From Kribbella kalugense (GTDB lineage Bacteria > Actinomycetota > Actinomycetes > Propionibacteriales > Kribbellaceae), in contig NZ_SODF01000001.1 of the NCBI RefSeq assembly GCF_004365875.1, positions 434,001-498,000 of the forward strand: 64,000 nt of DNA, in the 5' to 3' direction. This document shows positions 1 to 8,637 of this stretch, piece by piece. Position numbers and translations under genes: made by a program. Position 1 is the stretch's first letter; each line of letters begins with the position of its first letter. The notes below the pieces were generated by a model that was not told the origin of the DNA, did not search any database, and saw only the letters and a program-made list of their open reading frames with translations.

Positions 1-724
1 GCGGCTGTCCGAGGTCCGCAAGAACGGCACGCTGGCGTACCTGCGGCCGGACGGCAAGACCCAGGTCACGGTCGAGTACGACGGTGACAAGGCGGTCCGG
101 ATCGACACGGTCGTCGTGTCGAGCCAGCACGCCGCCGACATCAGCCTGGACTCGATGCTGACGCCGGACATCAAGAAGCACGTCGTCGACCCGGTGCTCG
201 AGCAGTTCGACATCGACTCGGCCGACTACAAGTTGCTGGTCAACCCGACCGGCCGGTTCGAGATCGGCGGCCCGATGGGTGACGCCGGCCTGACCGGGCG
301 GAAGATCATCATCGACACCTACGGCGGGATGGCGCGGCACGGTGGTGGCGCGTTCTCCGGCAAGGACCCGTCGAAGGTGGACCGGTCGGCCGCGTACGCG
401 ATGCGCTGGGTGGCGAAGAACATCGTCGCCGCGGGGCTCGCGGACCGGGTCGAGTGCCAGGTCGCGTACGCGATCGGCAAGGCCGCGCCGGTCGGCTTCT
501 ACGTCGACACGTTCGGCACCGAGAAGGTCCCGGTGAGCCAGATCGCCGACGCGGTCCGCGAGGTGTTCGACCTCCGGCCGGCCGCGATCATCCGCGACCT
601 GGACCTGCTCCGGCCGATCTACGCCCAGACCGCCCGGAACGGCCACTTCGGCCGGACCGGTGAGGACTTCACCTGGGAGCGCACCGACCGGGTCGAGGCG
701 CTCAAGGCCGCGGTCAACAAGTAG
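1..724 (+). CDS. metK: S-adenosylmethionine synthetase (methionine adenosyltransferase), 5' partial
   Basis: The gene is open from the window edge (frame beginning at base 2) to TAG at 722-724, so only about 240 C-terminal residues are present; the start lies upstream. The enzyme makes S-adenosylmethionine from methionine and ATP in the cytoplasm. The family signature [12 protein letters not shown] is intact at about bases 340-375, as are the preceding glycine-rich [14 protein letters not shown] stretch and the [10 protein letters not shown] segment near base 470. The ATG at 116 is internal: the reading upstream of it ([14 protein letters not shown]) is also MetK sequence. A strong hairpin follows the stop, and priA starts 64 bp downstream. 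Confidence 0.98.
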   Translation, partial: RLSEVRKNGTLAYLRPDGKTQVTVEYDGDKAVRIDTVVVSSQHAADISLDSMLTPDIKKHVVDPVLEQFDIDSADYKLLVNPTGRFEIGGPMGDAGLTGRKIIIDTYGGMARHGGGAFSGKDPSKVDRSAAYAMRWVAKNIVAAGLADRVECQVAYAIGKAAPVGFYVDTFGTEKVPVSQIADAVREVFDLRPAAIIRDLDLLRPIYAQTARNGHFGRTGEDFTWERTDRVEALKAAVNK

Positions 725-736
725 TAGTTGTCCACA

Positions 737-770
737 GGGGACGGCAGTGCGTCCGCGCACTGTCGTCCCC
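737..770 (+). terminator. hairpin after metK
   Basis: An inverted repeat of 15 bp per arm (737-751 and 756-770) around a 4-base loop, with a single G-U wobble inside the stem, lies 12 bp after the metK stop and 18 bp before the priA start. There is no T-run after it, as is common for GC-rich actinobacterial terminators. Position and stability suggest it ends or attenuates the metK transcript; this is inferred from structure alone. Confidence 0.65.
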
Positions 771-788
771 GCGGACTAGCATTCCCCG

Positions 789-2816
789 GTGACATCGGAC
801 TCGCCGGAGCAACTGACGCTGCTGCGGGACACCGTGCGCAAATCCCGGACCAAAGAGCCGGCCGAGATCACCGAGACGTTGCCGGTGGCCCGGATCGCGG
901 TCGATGTTTCCCTCCCGCACCTGGACCGGCCGTTCGACTACGTCGTACCGGAGGACATGGCCGAGGCGGCTCAGCCGGGTGCTCGGGTGAAGGTACGGTT
1001 CGCCGGTAAGGACCTCGACGGGTTCGTGCTGGAGCGGCTCGCGGAGTCGGATCACGACGGCAAGCTGACCCGGATCCGCAAGGTGGTCTCGCCCGAGCAG
1101 GTGCTCAAACCGGAGATCGCCGACCTCTGCCGGGCGGTCGCGGACCGGTACGCCGGAGTGCTCGCGGACGTCACCCGCTTGGCGGTGCCGCCGCGGCACG
1201 CGAAGGTCGAGGGCGAGTCGCTCCGCTGCGATCAGCCGCCGCGCCCGCCGGTGTCCACGTCCCGCTCGGAGTGGTCGCCGTACCCGGCTGGATTCCTCGA
1301 CGCGATCTCGCGCGCGGAGTCGCCGCGGGCCGTGTGGACCGCCGTACCAGGGGCTGATTGGGCCGTGGCGTTCGCGCAGGCCGCGGCGGTGTGTGCGGCG
1401 TCTGGTCGCGGGGCGTTGTTGCTGGCGCCGGATGCTCGGGATCTGGAGCGGCTGGCGGCGGCGTGTACTGCGGTGCTGGGGGAGTCTGGCTTCGTCACGC
1501 TCTCGGCCGATCTCGGCCCGACGGCCCGCTATCGCGCCTTCCTCGCGGCGGTGCGCGGGTGCGCGCGGGTGGTGATCGGGACGCGTGCAGCCGCATTCGC
1601 GCCGGTCGCGGAGCTCGGGCTGGTGGCGATGTGGGACGACGGCGACGACTCGTACGCCGAGCCGCGGGCGCCGTACCCGCATGCCCGGGAAGTCCTGCTG
1701 CTGCGGGCTTTTCGGCAGCAGTGCGCGGCGCTGCTCGGTGGGTACGCGCGGTCCGCCGAGGCGGCGGCGTTGGTCGAGACCGGGTTCGCCCATGAGCTGA
1801 TCGCGGACCGGGCGGTGATCCGGGCGGCGGCGCCGTCGGTGCATATCGCGGGGGAGTCGGATATCGAGCTGGCGCGCGATCCGCAGGCGCGGGCGGCGCG
1901 GCTGCCGCACCGGGTGTTCGAGATCGCGCGGGACGGGTTGCGGTCGGGGCCGGTGCTGGTCCAGGTTCCGCGGGCCGGTTACCTGCCGAGCCTGGTGTGC
2001 CAGACGTGCCGGGCGCCGTCTCGATGCGCGACGTGCGGCGGGACATTGCGGCGTACCGGGGGATCGGGGCCGGCGAGCTGCAGTGTGTGCGGGCGGCCGG
2101 CGGCCGATCATCGATGCCCGGAGTGCGGTGACACCCGGATGAGGGCGGCGATCGTCGGTGCGCGTCGTACTGCGGAAGAGCTGGGGCGGGCGTTTCCCGG
2201 AGTCGTGGTGCGTACGTCGGGAGGCGACAACATGCTCGACGTCGTACCGGATGCGCCGGCGCTCATCGTCTGCACACCTGGAGCCGAGCCCGTTGCCGAA
2301 GGCGGTTACAGCGCGGCTCTCCTGCTCGACACTTGGCTGATGCTCGCCCGCCCCGATCTCCGAGCACCGGAAGAAGCGGTACGCCGGTGGTTCAACGCGG
2401 CCGCCCTGGTCCGGCCGGCCCGCGACGGCGGGACCGTGATCCTCGTCGGCGACCCGTCCGCCCTTCCACTGCAGGCGATCGTCCGCTGGAGCCCCGAGGG
2501 TTACTCGACCCGCGAGATCGAAGAGCGCCGTACCGCCCGCCTGGCCCCCGCCGCCAAACTCGTCGAACTCACCGGCCCCACCGAATCCGTCGCAGACCTC
2601 ATCACCCGCCTCCGCGACCTCGTTCCCCCGTCCGCCGGCCTCGAAGTCCTAGGCCCGGTAGACATCGACGACGAAACCGTCCGAGCGGTCGTCCGCACCC
2701 CCCGCGCCCACGGCACCACCCTCGTCCGCTCCCTCAAAGAAGCCCAATCAGCCCGAACCACCAAGAAAAACCCCGGCACAGTCCGAATCCAAGTAGACCC
2801 ACCCAGCTTCGGATAG
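789..2816 (+). CDS. priA: Probable primosomal protein N' (PriA-like, helicase motifs absent)
   Basis: 675 residues from a GTG start. In other bacteria PriA is the replication-restart helicase. Visible here are the N-terminal DNA-binding region (DVSLPHLDRPFDYVVPE near residue 38) and the zinc-binding cysteine clusters (CQTC, CATC, CSVC, CPEC at about residues 404-450). The Walker A GxGKT motif expected near residue 190 is replaced by a stretch without GKT, and the DEEH Walker B box is WDDGDD near residue 280. This is the known actinobacterial form annotated as probable or non-helicase PriA. In actinobacteria priA commonly lies near metK and def-fmt. The C-terminus is rich in Pro, Thr and Arg. 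Confidence 0.93.
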   Translation: MTSDSPEQLTLLRDTVRKSRTKEPAEITETLPVARIAVDVSLPHLDRPFDYVVPEDMAEAAQPGARVKVRFAGKDLDGFVLERLAESDHDGKLTRIRKVVSPEQVLKPEIADLCRAVADRYAGVLADVTRLAVPPRHAKVEGESLRCDQPPRPPVSTSRSEWSPYPAGFLDAISRAESPRAVWTAVPGADWAVAFAQAAAVCAASGRGALLLAPDARDLERLAAACTAVLGESGFVTLSADLGPTARYRAFLAAVRGCARVVIGTRAAAFAPVAELGLVAMWDDGDDSYAEPRAPYPHAREVLLLRAFRQQCAALLGGYARSAEAAALVETGFAHELIADRAVIRAAAPSVHIAGESDIELARDPQARAARLPHRVFEIARDGLRSGPVLVQVPRAGYLPSLVCQTCRAPSRCATCGGTLRRTGGSGPASCSVCGRPAADHRCPECGDTRMRAAIVGARRTAEELGRAFPGVVVRTSGGDNMLDVVPDAPALIVCTPGAEPVAEGGYSAALLLDTWLMLARPDLRAPEEAVRRWFNAAALVRPARDGGTVILVGDPSALPLQAIVRWSPEGYSTREIEERRTARLAPAAKLVELTGPTESVADLITRLRDLVPPSAGLEVLGPVDIDDETVRAVVRTPRAHGTTLVRSLKEAQSARTTKKNPGTVRIQVDPPSFG

Positions 2817-2819
2817 CAG

Positions 2820-3389
2820 ATGGATGTCGTGGTGTTCCATTCGATGTGGGGGTTGCGGCCGGTGGAGGTGGCCGCGGCGGATCGGCTGCGCTCGCTGGGT
2901 TACCAGGTCTCGCTGCCCGACCTGTTCGGCGGTCGGACCGCGCCGGGCGAGCTCGAGGCGGGCTTCGCGTTGATGGCGGAGATTGGCTGGTCGACCATCA
3001 CGGGACGGGCGTACGACGCGTTGTCCCGGGTGTCCGACGATGCCGCGATGATCGGGTTCTCGATGGGCGTCGGCGTGATCAGTCAGGTCTGGTCCGACCG
3101 GCTCGGCGCGGCGGCAGTCGCCTGCCTGCACGCCCCAGCCTCGGTTCCAGCTGGCGTATGGCCTGGTACGCCTGTGCAGCTGCACTATGCCGCAGGCGAT
3201 CGTTTCGCCCCGCCGGAGCAGGTGGCGGAGTTCCGCCGGAGCGCGGCGGCCGCAGGTGCGGTCGCGCTGGTTCGTGAGTATGAAGAGGCGGGTCATTACT
3301 TCACCGATGAATCGCATCCTGACTACGCCCCCGCCGCGGCCGTCGCTGCCTGGACCGACCTTCTGAACATGCTCCAGTCAGTGCGCTGA
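2820..3389 (+). CDS. Dienelactone hydrolase family protein
   Basis: 189 residues, starting three bases after the priA stop, so probably co-transcribed with it. The alpha/beta-hydrolase fold is recognisable: MDVVVFHSMWGL at the N-terminus, a nucleophile elbow GFSMG at about residues 80-84, a late acid in AAGDRF, and the histidine in EAGHYF. Serine takes the place of the cysteine seen in true dienelactone hydrolases. Small single-domain relatives are widespread in actinobacteria and their substrates are unknown. No ribosome-binding site is obvious before the ATG, which may mean translation coupled to priA. Confidence 0.8.
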   Translation: MDVVVFHSMWGLRPVEVAAADRLRSLGYQVSLPDLFGGRTAPGELEAGFALMAEIGWSTITGRAYDALSRVSDDAAMIGFSMGVGVISQVWSDRLGAAAVACLHAPASVPAGVWPGTPVQLHYAAGDRFAPPEQVAEFRRSAAAAGAVALVREYEEAGHYFTDESHPDYAPAAAVAAWTDLLNMLQSVR

Positions 3390-3406
3390 TCAGACGGCGC
3401 AGGCGG

Positions 3407-4396
3407 TCAGGCGGAGGTTGCCAGCGGGGTTGCGGCGGTGAGTAGTTGGTGGCCTAGGGGAGTGCGGTGGTAGAGGACGGCTCGGCCGTCTCGGCGGGAG
3501 TCGACTACGCCGGCGTTGCGCAGGATGCCTAGGTGGACGCTGAGGGTTGGGGCGGAGACGCCTAGCTGGTTGGCGAGGTGGGTGGTGGACATCGGGAGGT
3601 CCAGGTGGCTGACGATCGCGGCGCGGGTGCGGCCGACCAGGTCCGCGAGGGGTGAGTCCGTGGTGTCCTGGCGGTCCTCCCACAGCCGGCCGAGGCCGCG
3701 TGGTGGGTAGGTGACCGTCGGCACGTGCGGCGCACCCGTCACTGCCAGCCCGGCCGGCCACGTGAACACACACGGCACCAGCAGCAAGCCCTGCCCGGCC
3801 ATTGGTTCGCCGTCGCAGCGGTACGGGCGGTCGATCTCGACGCGATCGCCGCGATAGCTGATCGACGGGTGCAGGTTGCGGAACAGCCGCTCGATCCCAC
3901 CGCTCGCCAGCTCGTCCAGCCGGAACGCGAGGTCCTCCTGCAGCAGCGACCGCATCCGCCGCCACTCCGGCTCGATCGCCCGGCGCCAGTACGTGTCCAG
4001 CGCCGACGTGATCAGGTCGAGCGCCTTCGCCGGATGCGCGATCAGCTCCGGCAGCAGTGGATGTGGAGTGTCGTGGTGCAGCTTGCCGATCTCGTCCGCC
4101 ACCATCTCGTGCGGCGTGGCGGCGATCGCGGCCAGACCGGACTCGAAACTCGTCGACCGCCGCGGCGGCGCGGGCGTCATGAAGTCAGGGATATAGCCGT
4201 ACGGCGGAATGAGTGCCCTGAGCAACGTCAGGTCGTCGCCCTCGATCGTCGGCCGGACCTTCTGCAGCCACGGACCGTGCACGCTCTGCGCGGTGTTGTT
4301 GCTCAACGCCCGCACACTCGTCATCGTCTCCCACACCGGCGACAGCGCGAACCGGATCCGCCCGACGTCCCCGGCGTTCAGCCTGATCGTGATCAC
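3407..4396 (-). CDS. ArsR-family transcriptional regulator with DUF5937-like N-terminal domain
   Basis: 329 residues. The C-terminal 90 or so residues are a winged-helix ArsR domain (SHLDLPMSTTHLANQLGVSAPTLSVHLGILRNAGVV, then the wing RDGRAVLYHRT). The first 230 residues resemble the DUF5937 domain often found before such helix-turn-helix domains in actinobacteria. I chose the GTG at 4396 (MITIRLNAGD) over the ATG at 4435, because the latter would put a perfect palindromic operator inside the gene. The gene is divergent from an MFS exporter and probably represses both it and itself. The inducing ligand is unknown. Confidence 0.85.
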   Translation of the reverse strand: MITIRLNAGDVGRIRFALSPVWETMTSVRALSNNTAQSVHGPWLQKVRPTIEGDDLTLLRALIPPYGYIPDFMTPAPPRRSTSFESGLAAIAATPHEMVADEIGKLHHDTPHPLLPELIAHPAKALDLITSALDTYWRRAIEPEWRRMRSLLQEDLAFRLDELASGGIERLFRNLHPSISYRGDRVEIDRPYRCDGEPMAGQGLLLVPCVFTWPAGLAVTGAPHVPTVTYPPRGLGRLWEDRQDTTDSPLADLVGRTRAAIVSHLDLPMSTTHLANQLGVSAPTLSVHLGILRNAGVVDSRRDGRAVLYHRTPLGHQLLTAATPLATSA

Positions 4397-4404
4397 CCGG
4401 CCAA

Positions 4405-4424
4405 GATTAGTCCTCACCCTAATC
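4405..4424. promoter_or_regulatory. Palindromic operator between ArsR regulator and MFS gene
   Basis: A perfect inverted repeat, GATTAG, 8 bases, CTAATC, sits in an otherwise GC-rich divergent intergenic region. It is 8 bp upstream of the chosen regulator start and 37 bp upstream of the MFS start. Length, symmetry and placement fit an autoregulatory operator for the neighbouring ArsR protein. Binding is inferred. Confidence 0.65.
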
Positions 4425-4461
4425 ATCGACAACACCTCGCGCGGCCCCGAGAGTTGATCTC

Positions 4462-5664
4462 ATGAGCGCAGTCGCCATCGAAACCGCCACCCCCACCGCT
4501 CTGCCGCGGGCGTTCTGGGCGCTATGGGTGTGCCAGCTGGTCAACCGGCTCGGCAGCTTCGTGCAACCGTTCCTCGTCCTGTACCTGACCCACGACCGGC
4601 ACCTTTCCGCGGGTACGGCGGGAGCCGTCGCGGCCGCGGTCGGCGCCGGGACCGTGTGTGCACAACTCGTCGGCGGCTGGCTCGCGGACCGGGTCGGCCG
4701 ACGGCTCACGATGCTGATTTGCTTCTTCGGCACTGCCGCTGCGCTGATCCTCCTCGGTTCCGCGCGCGAGATGGTGATGATCTGGGTGGCGGCCTTCCTG
4801 GTCGGCCTGCTCGGTGACTTGTTCCGCCCGGCCGTGCAGGCGACGATCGCCGATCTACTGCAGCCGACCGAACGAGTCCGCGCGTACGGCCTGCTGTTCT
4901 GGGCGATCAACCTCGGTTTCTCGGTCTCGACCGTGAGTGCCGGCGTACTGGCGTCGGTCGGGTACGGCCTGCTGTTCTGGCTGAACGCCGGTACGTCGGT
5001 GATCGCCGGCGTGGTGATCTGGGCGATGGTCCCGGAGAGCCGCCCGGTCCTCGACGAGAGTGCTCCGCGGCGCCCGCTGCTCGGGGTCGCGCTGCGGGAC
5101 ACCGTGTTCCTGTTGATGATCCTGATCCAGATCGGCTACGCGACGATCTACATGCAGGGCTACTCGACCCTGCCGCTGGCGATGTCGGGGGACGGCCTGT
5201 CGTCCCGGACGTACGGCTTGGTGATCGCGCTCAACGGTGTCGTGATCGTGCTGATCCAGCCGTTCCTCGGCAAGTGGATGGTGAAGCTCGACCGGACGAA
5301 GCTGCTCGCGACCTCGATGCTGGTGGTCGGGCTCGGCTTCGGGCTGGGCGCGGTCGTGCACAGCTGGTGGGGGTACGGACTGTCGGTCGTGGTGTGGACG
5401 ATCGGGGAGATCGGGTTCGCCGCGGTGATCGGTGCGGTATTCGCCGACCTCGCGCCGATCGACCTGCGCGGCCGCTACATGGGCCTGTCCGGGATGGCGT
5501 TCGGCGTCGGCACGGTGATCGGGCCGCTGGCCGGCACCAACGCGCTCGAGCACTTCGGCCCGACGGCAACCTGGACCGGCTGCGCAGTACTCGGCGTGGT
5601 GATCTTCATCGGGCAGTACTCACTGGCTCCGGCACTACACGCCCGCGCCGAGGCGAACGCATGA
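4462..5664 (+). CDS. MFS transporter (DHA1-type, drug efflux-like)
   Basis: 400 residues with about twelve hydrophobic segments. The motif A loop (GGWLADRVGRRLTM) lies between helices 2 and 3 at about residues 72-85, and the helix-5 region matches the drug:H+ antiporter-1 group. The N-terminal ALWVCQLVNRLGSFVQPFLVLYL segment is typical of MdtH/YceL-like exporters. It is divergent from the ArsR regulator, with a palindrome between them, suggesting substrate-induced efflux. Its last 59 bp overlap the end of the convergent MFS gene, with both frames open through the overlap. Confidence 0.9.
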   Translation: MSAVAIETATPTALPRAFWALWVCQLVNRLGSFVQPFLVLYLTHDRHLSAGTAGAVAAAVGAGTVCAQLVGGWLADRVGRRLTMLICFFGTAAALILLGSAREMVMIWVAAFLVGLLGDLFRPAVQATIADLLQPTERVRAYGLLFWAINLGFSVSTVSAGVLASVGYGLLFWLNAGTSVIAGVVIWAMVPESRPVLDESAPRRPLLGVALRDTVFLLMILIQIGYATIYMQGYSTLPLAMSGDGLSSRTYGLVIALNGVVIVLIQPFLGKWMVKLDRTKLLATSMLVVGLGFGLGAVVHSWWGYGLSVVVWTIGEIGFAAVIGAVFADLAPIDLRGRYMGLSGMAFGVGTVIGPLAGTNALEHFGPTATWTGCAVLGVVIFIGQYSLAPALHARAEANA

Positions 5665-6928
5665 GGTGAGCGGTCGCGACCGTCACCACGACGACCGCGG
5701 CCGCAATCCAGAGCGCGCGTTCCGGCGTCTGAGCGTGATGCAAGAACACCGACCCGAACGCCGCAACGCCGAGCGTCCCGCCGAACTGCTGCACCGCGTT
5801 GAGCAACCCGGCAGCAGACCCGGTCTCGTGCGGCTCCACTCGGTGCAACGCCTCCGTGAAGAACGCTGTGGTGAACAGTCCGACCCCGACCCCACCGACG
5901 GCCAACGCAGGCAGCAGTGCGTACGGCGCAACCACCAGGCCGACGAGCAGTACGCCGAGGCCGACGTACATCAACCGTGATCCGAATCGGGCGACCAGCC
6001 ACTGGCCCGCAATCAGCGAGGCGGCTCCGGATGCGGCTGACCACGGCAGCAACGCGAGGCTGGAGCGCATCACGCCGTGGTGCAGCGTGAGTTGCTGATG
6101 CAGTACGACGACCAGAGTCACCCCGCTCATCACCGCGAAGAACAACGCCGACGTACCGAGGGCCCACGCGAACCCGCGATGAGCAAACAGACTCAACTCG
6201 ATCAACCGCCCGTTGGTCCGCCGTCGCTGCAGCAGCACACACAGACCAAGCAGCAGAACCCCTCCGGCCAGCAGCACCCAGTCCCGCGACTGCAGGATCG
6301 GGTAGACCACTAGCGCAGTGCCCGCGGTGAGCAAGACCGTCCCGAGCACGTCGATCCTCGGCCGCTGCGGAGCCGCCGACTCGGGCAGCAGGTGGGAGAG
6401 GGCGAGTACGGCGATGCCGAGCGGCACGTTGACCAGGAAGACCGCTCTCCAGGAGCTCACCTCGGTGATGAAACCGCCGAGCAGGGGCCCGGAGATCCCG
6501 GCCAGACCCATCACCGGGCCGATCGTGCCGAGGGCCTTGGAGAGCGATCGGCCGGTGAAGCCCGACTTGATCAGTCCGATCGTCTGCGGGATCACCAACG
6601 CGGCCGTCGCGCCCTGGATCGCCCGAGCTCCGATCAGCAGGCCGGGCTCAGTGGCCAGCGCGCACGTGGCCGAGGTCAGTACGAAACCGGTCACACCGAT
6701 CCGGAAGATCCGGCGTCGGCCGAAGCGGTCGCCCAGCCGGCCGCCGGTGATCAGCAAGGCCGCGAACGGCAAGGTGTACGCCGCGCTGAACCACTGGATG
6801 TCCGCGGTCCGGCCGCCGAGGTCGCCGTGGATCACCGGCGCCGCGACCTGGACGATCGTCGCGTCGAGCAGGTTCATGGCTTCGGCCACGAGTAGGGCGA
6901 TCAGCCCGATCCATCGCTTGTTGTTCAT
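5606..6928 (-). CDS. MFS transporter (EmrB/QacA-type multidrug efflux)
   Basis: 440 residues if translation starts at the ATG at 6928 (MNNKRWIGLIALLVAEAMNLLD); an ATG at 6964 would add 12 polar residues. The pattern LLDATIVQVAAPVIHGDLG with WFSAAYTLPFAALLITGGRLGDRFGRRR is characteristic of the 14-helix drug:H+ antiporter-2 group, and the motif C-like GPVMGLAGISGPLLGGFI is present near residue 145. It is divergent from a double Lrp-type regulator that is the natural candidate to control it. Its 3' end overlaps the convergent MFS gene by 59 bp. Confidence 0.9.
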   Translation of the reverse strand: MNNKRWIGLIALLVAEAMNLLDATIVQVAAPVIHGDLGGRTADIQWFSAAYTLPFAALLITGGRLGDRFGRRRIFRIGVTGFVLTSATCALATEPGLLIGARAIQGATAALVIPQTIGLIKSGFTGRSLSKALGTIGPVMGLAGISGPLLGGFITEVSSWRAVFLVNVPLGIAVLALSHLLPESAAPQRPRIDVLGTVLLTAGTALVVYPILQSRDWVLLAGGVLLLGLCVLLQRRRTNGRLIELSLFAHRGFAWALGTSALFFAVMSGVTLVVVLHQQLTLHHGVMRSSLALLPWSAASGAASLIAGQWLVARFGSRLMYVGLGVLLVGLVVAPYALLPALAVGGVGVGLFTTAFFTEALHRVEPHETGSAAGLLNAVQQFGGTLGVAAFGSVFLHHAQTPERALWIAAAVVVVTVATAHLMRSPRRGRVVPEPVSTAR

Positions 6929-7024
6929 GCCACCACGATCGGATCGAGCCGCATTCTCATCCATCTGGTGGGCGAGGTTTGCAGGAAACTTCCAAGAGAA
7001 CGGTCTCTAGGTCATGATCTTCAC

Positions 7025-7999
7025 ATGATGGATGCGATCGACCGCGCCCTGATCCACGCGCTGCAGCTCGACGGCCGGGCGCCGTACAGCAGGATCGGGG
7101 AAGTGCTCGGCGTCTCGACGCAGACGGTTGCTCGTCGCTTCAACCGGCTCCGGGCTGAGGCCGGTCTGCGGGTGGTCGGTCTGCCGGATCCGCAGGCGGC
7201 CGGGCGGTCGCTGTGGCTGGTTCGCCTGACCGCGGCGCCGCAGGTGGCGCAGGATCTTGCCGCAGCGCTGTCTCGCCGTTCCGATACGAGCTGGATCAAG
7301 CTCGCGTCGGGCGGGACCGAGATCGAGGCGATCGTCACCAGCACCCCGACCGACGGAAGCGCACTCCTGCTGAACGACATCCCTCGTACGACCGGCATCA
7401 CCTCTGTCTCTGCGCACTACCTCCTGCACATGTACGTCGGTGGGCCGACAGCCTGGCGTGGTCGCGCGAAGAGTCTGACCCCAGCCCAGGCAGCTGTCTT
7501 CAGGGCGACCGCAACTGATCGAGGACCCGTCAAACCACTCGGCGCGAGCGACGGGAAGCTGCTGGCCGCGCTCGCTGAGGACGGGCGAGCAACCCATGCG
7601 GAGCTTGCCGGGCGGACGGGCTGGGCTCCGGCGACAGTCGCTCGACGGATGGAGGAGCTGCAGCAGAGTGGAGCGGTGTACTTCGATGTCGACGTCGATC
7701 CGGTGGCGCTCGGCTTCACCACCAGCGCGATGCTGTGGCTGTCCGTCCCACCGGCGCATCTGGACGCGGTCGGGCGGGCGCTGGCCGAGCATGACGAACT
7801 CGGCTTCGTCGCCGCAACCACCGGCCGGACGAACCTCGTCACGCAGGCACTCTGCGCCAGCCCCGACGCACTGCACACCTACCTGACCCAACGCATCGGC
7901 GCCATCGAGCACATCACCGCCATCGAGACCGTCCCCATCCTCCGTACCGTGAAAGCCGCCGCCCCGTTCGCGCCGGGCGCATTAGGGTTGCGGTTATGA
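7025..7999 (+). CDS. Lrp/AsnC-family regulator, two-module form
   Basis: 324 residues. It contains two AsnC-type modules. The first helix-turn-helix is at residues 1-50 (DAIDRALIHALQLDGRAPYS, GVSTQTVARRFNRL). The second is at about residues 175-225 (SDGKLLAALAEDGRAT, GWAPATVARRMEEL) and is followed by a ligand-sensing ferredoxin-like domain near the C-terminus. Tandem-fused Lrp proteins of this length are common in actinobacteria. I preferred the ATG-ATG at 7025 to the upstream start at 6968, since the family begins MDxIDRALIxAL. It probably regulates the divergent MFS exporter; a small inverted repeat (GGAA-AC-TTCC, 6984-6993) lies between them. Its stop overlaps the next start by ATGA. Confidence 0.9.
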   Translation: MMDAIDRALIHALQLDGRAPYSRIGEVLGVSTQTVARRFNRLRAEAGLRVVGLPDPQAAGRSLWLVRLTAAPQVAQDLAAALSRRSDTSWIKLASGGTEIEAIVTSTPTDGSALLLNDIPRTTGITSVSAHYLLHMYVGGPTAWRGRAKSLTPAQAAVFRATATDRGPVKPLGASDGKLLAALAEDGRATHAELAGRTGWAPATVARRMEELQQSGAVYFDVDVDPVALGFTTSAMLWLSVPPAHLDAVGRALAEHDELGFVAATTGRTNLVTQALCASPDALHTYLTQRIGAIEHITAIETVPILRTVKAAAPFAPGALGLRL

Positions 8000-8625
8000 C
8001 TGCAAACTTGACGGGGCGGACGATCGACGCAGTTGTGTTCGACATCGGTGGAGTCCTGCTGGACTGGAGCCCCACCTACCTCTACGCCGAACTGATTCCG
8101 GACGAGGAGCAGCGGTCGCACTTCCTGACCAACGTGGTCTCGCCGGCCTGGAACCACAAGCAGGACGAGGGCCGGCCGTGGGCCGAGGCGATCGAGGAGC
8201 TGTCGAGTCTGCACCCGGAGCACGCCGAGTGGATCGCGGCGTACGACAGCGGCTGGCTGAAGATGATCAAGGGTGTGTTCGCGGACACGGCCGAGGTGCT
8301 GACGGAGGTCCAGGCGCTCGGGCTGCCGACGTACGCATTGACGAACTTCTCCGGTGACAAGTGGGAGGTGGCGAAGGAGGCGTTCCCGATCCTCACCCGG
8401 TTCGACGGGGAGATCGTCTCCGGGGTCGAGCAGACGGCGAAGCCGGGCGAGAAGATCTACCGCATCCTGATCGACCGCTTCGGCCTCGACCCGGCGCGGA
8501 CGTTCTACACCGACGACATGCAGTACAACGTCGACGGCGCCCGCACGGTCGGTCTCGACGCCGAGCTCTTCACCGGCGCGGCCGACCTTCGCACTGAGCT
8601 CCGCGCACGCGGTCTGGCCGTCTAG
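7996..8625 (+). CDS. HAD-superfamily hydrolase (subfamily IA)
   Basis: 209 residues, overlapping the Lrp gene by 4 bp and so translationally coupled. Motif I is FDIGGVLLDW, where the second catalytic aspartate of the usual DxDxT/V is replaced by glycine, as in the YihX/epoxide-hydrolase-N-like branch. Motif II threonine lies in YALTNFS, the motif III lysine in KPGEKIY, and motif IV in FYTDDMQYNVDGA. A cap domain occupies about residues 20-85. It is probably a small-molecule phosphatase or haloacid dehalogenase-like enzyme; the substrate is unknown. Confidence 0.88.
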   Translation: MTANLTGRTIDAVVFDIGGVLLDWSPTYLYAELIPDEEQRSHFLTNVVSPAWNHKQDEGRPWAEAIEELSSLHPEHAEWIAAYDSGWLKMIKGVFADTAEVLTEVQALGLPTYALTNFSGDKWEVAKEAFPILTRFDGEIVSGVEQTAKPGEKIYRILIDRFGLDPARTFYTDDMQYNVDGARTVGLDAELFTGAADLRTELRARGLAV

Positions 8626-8637
8626 CGGTACTAAAGT

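Noticed and set aside
728..736. DnaA box TTGTCCACA after metK, with another perfect copy (reverse) at 35860-35868
   Set aside because: Two isolated 9-mers in 64 kb are close to chance expectation and no cluster or dnaA/dnaN gene is present, so this is not an origin.
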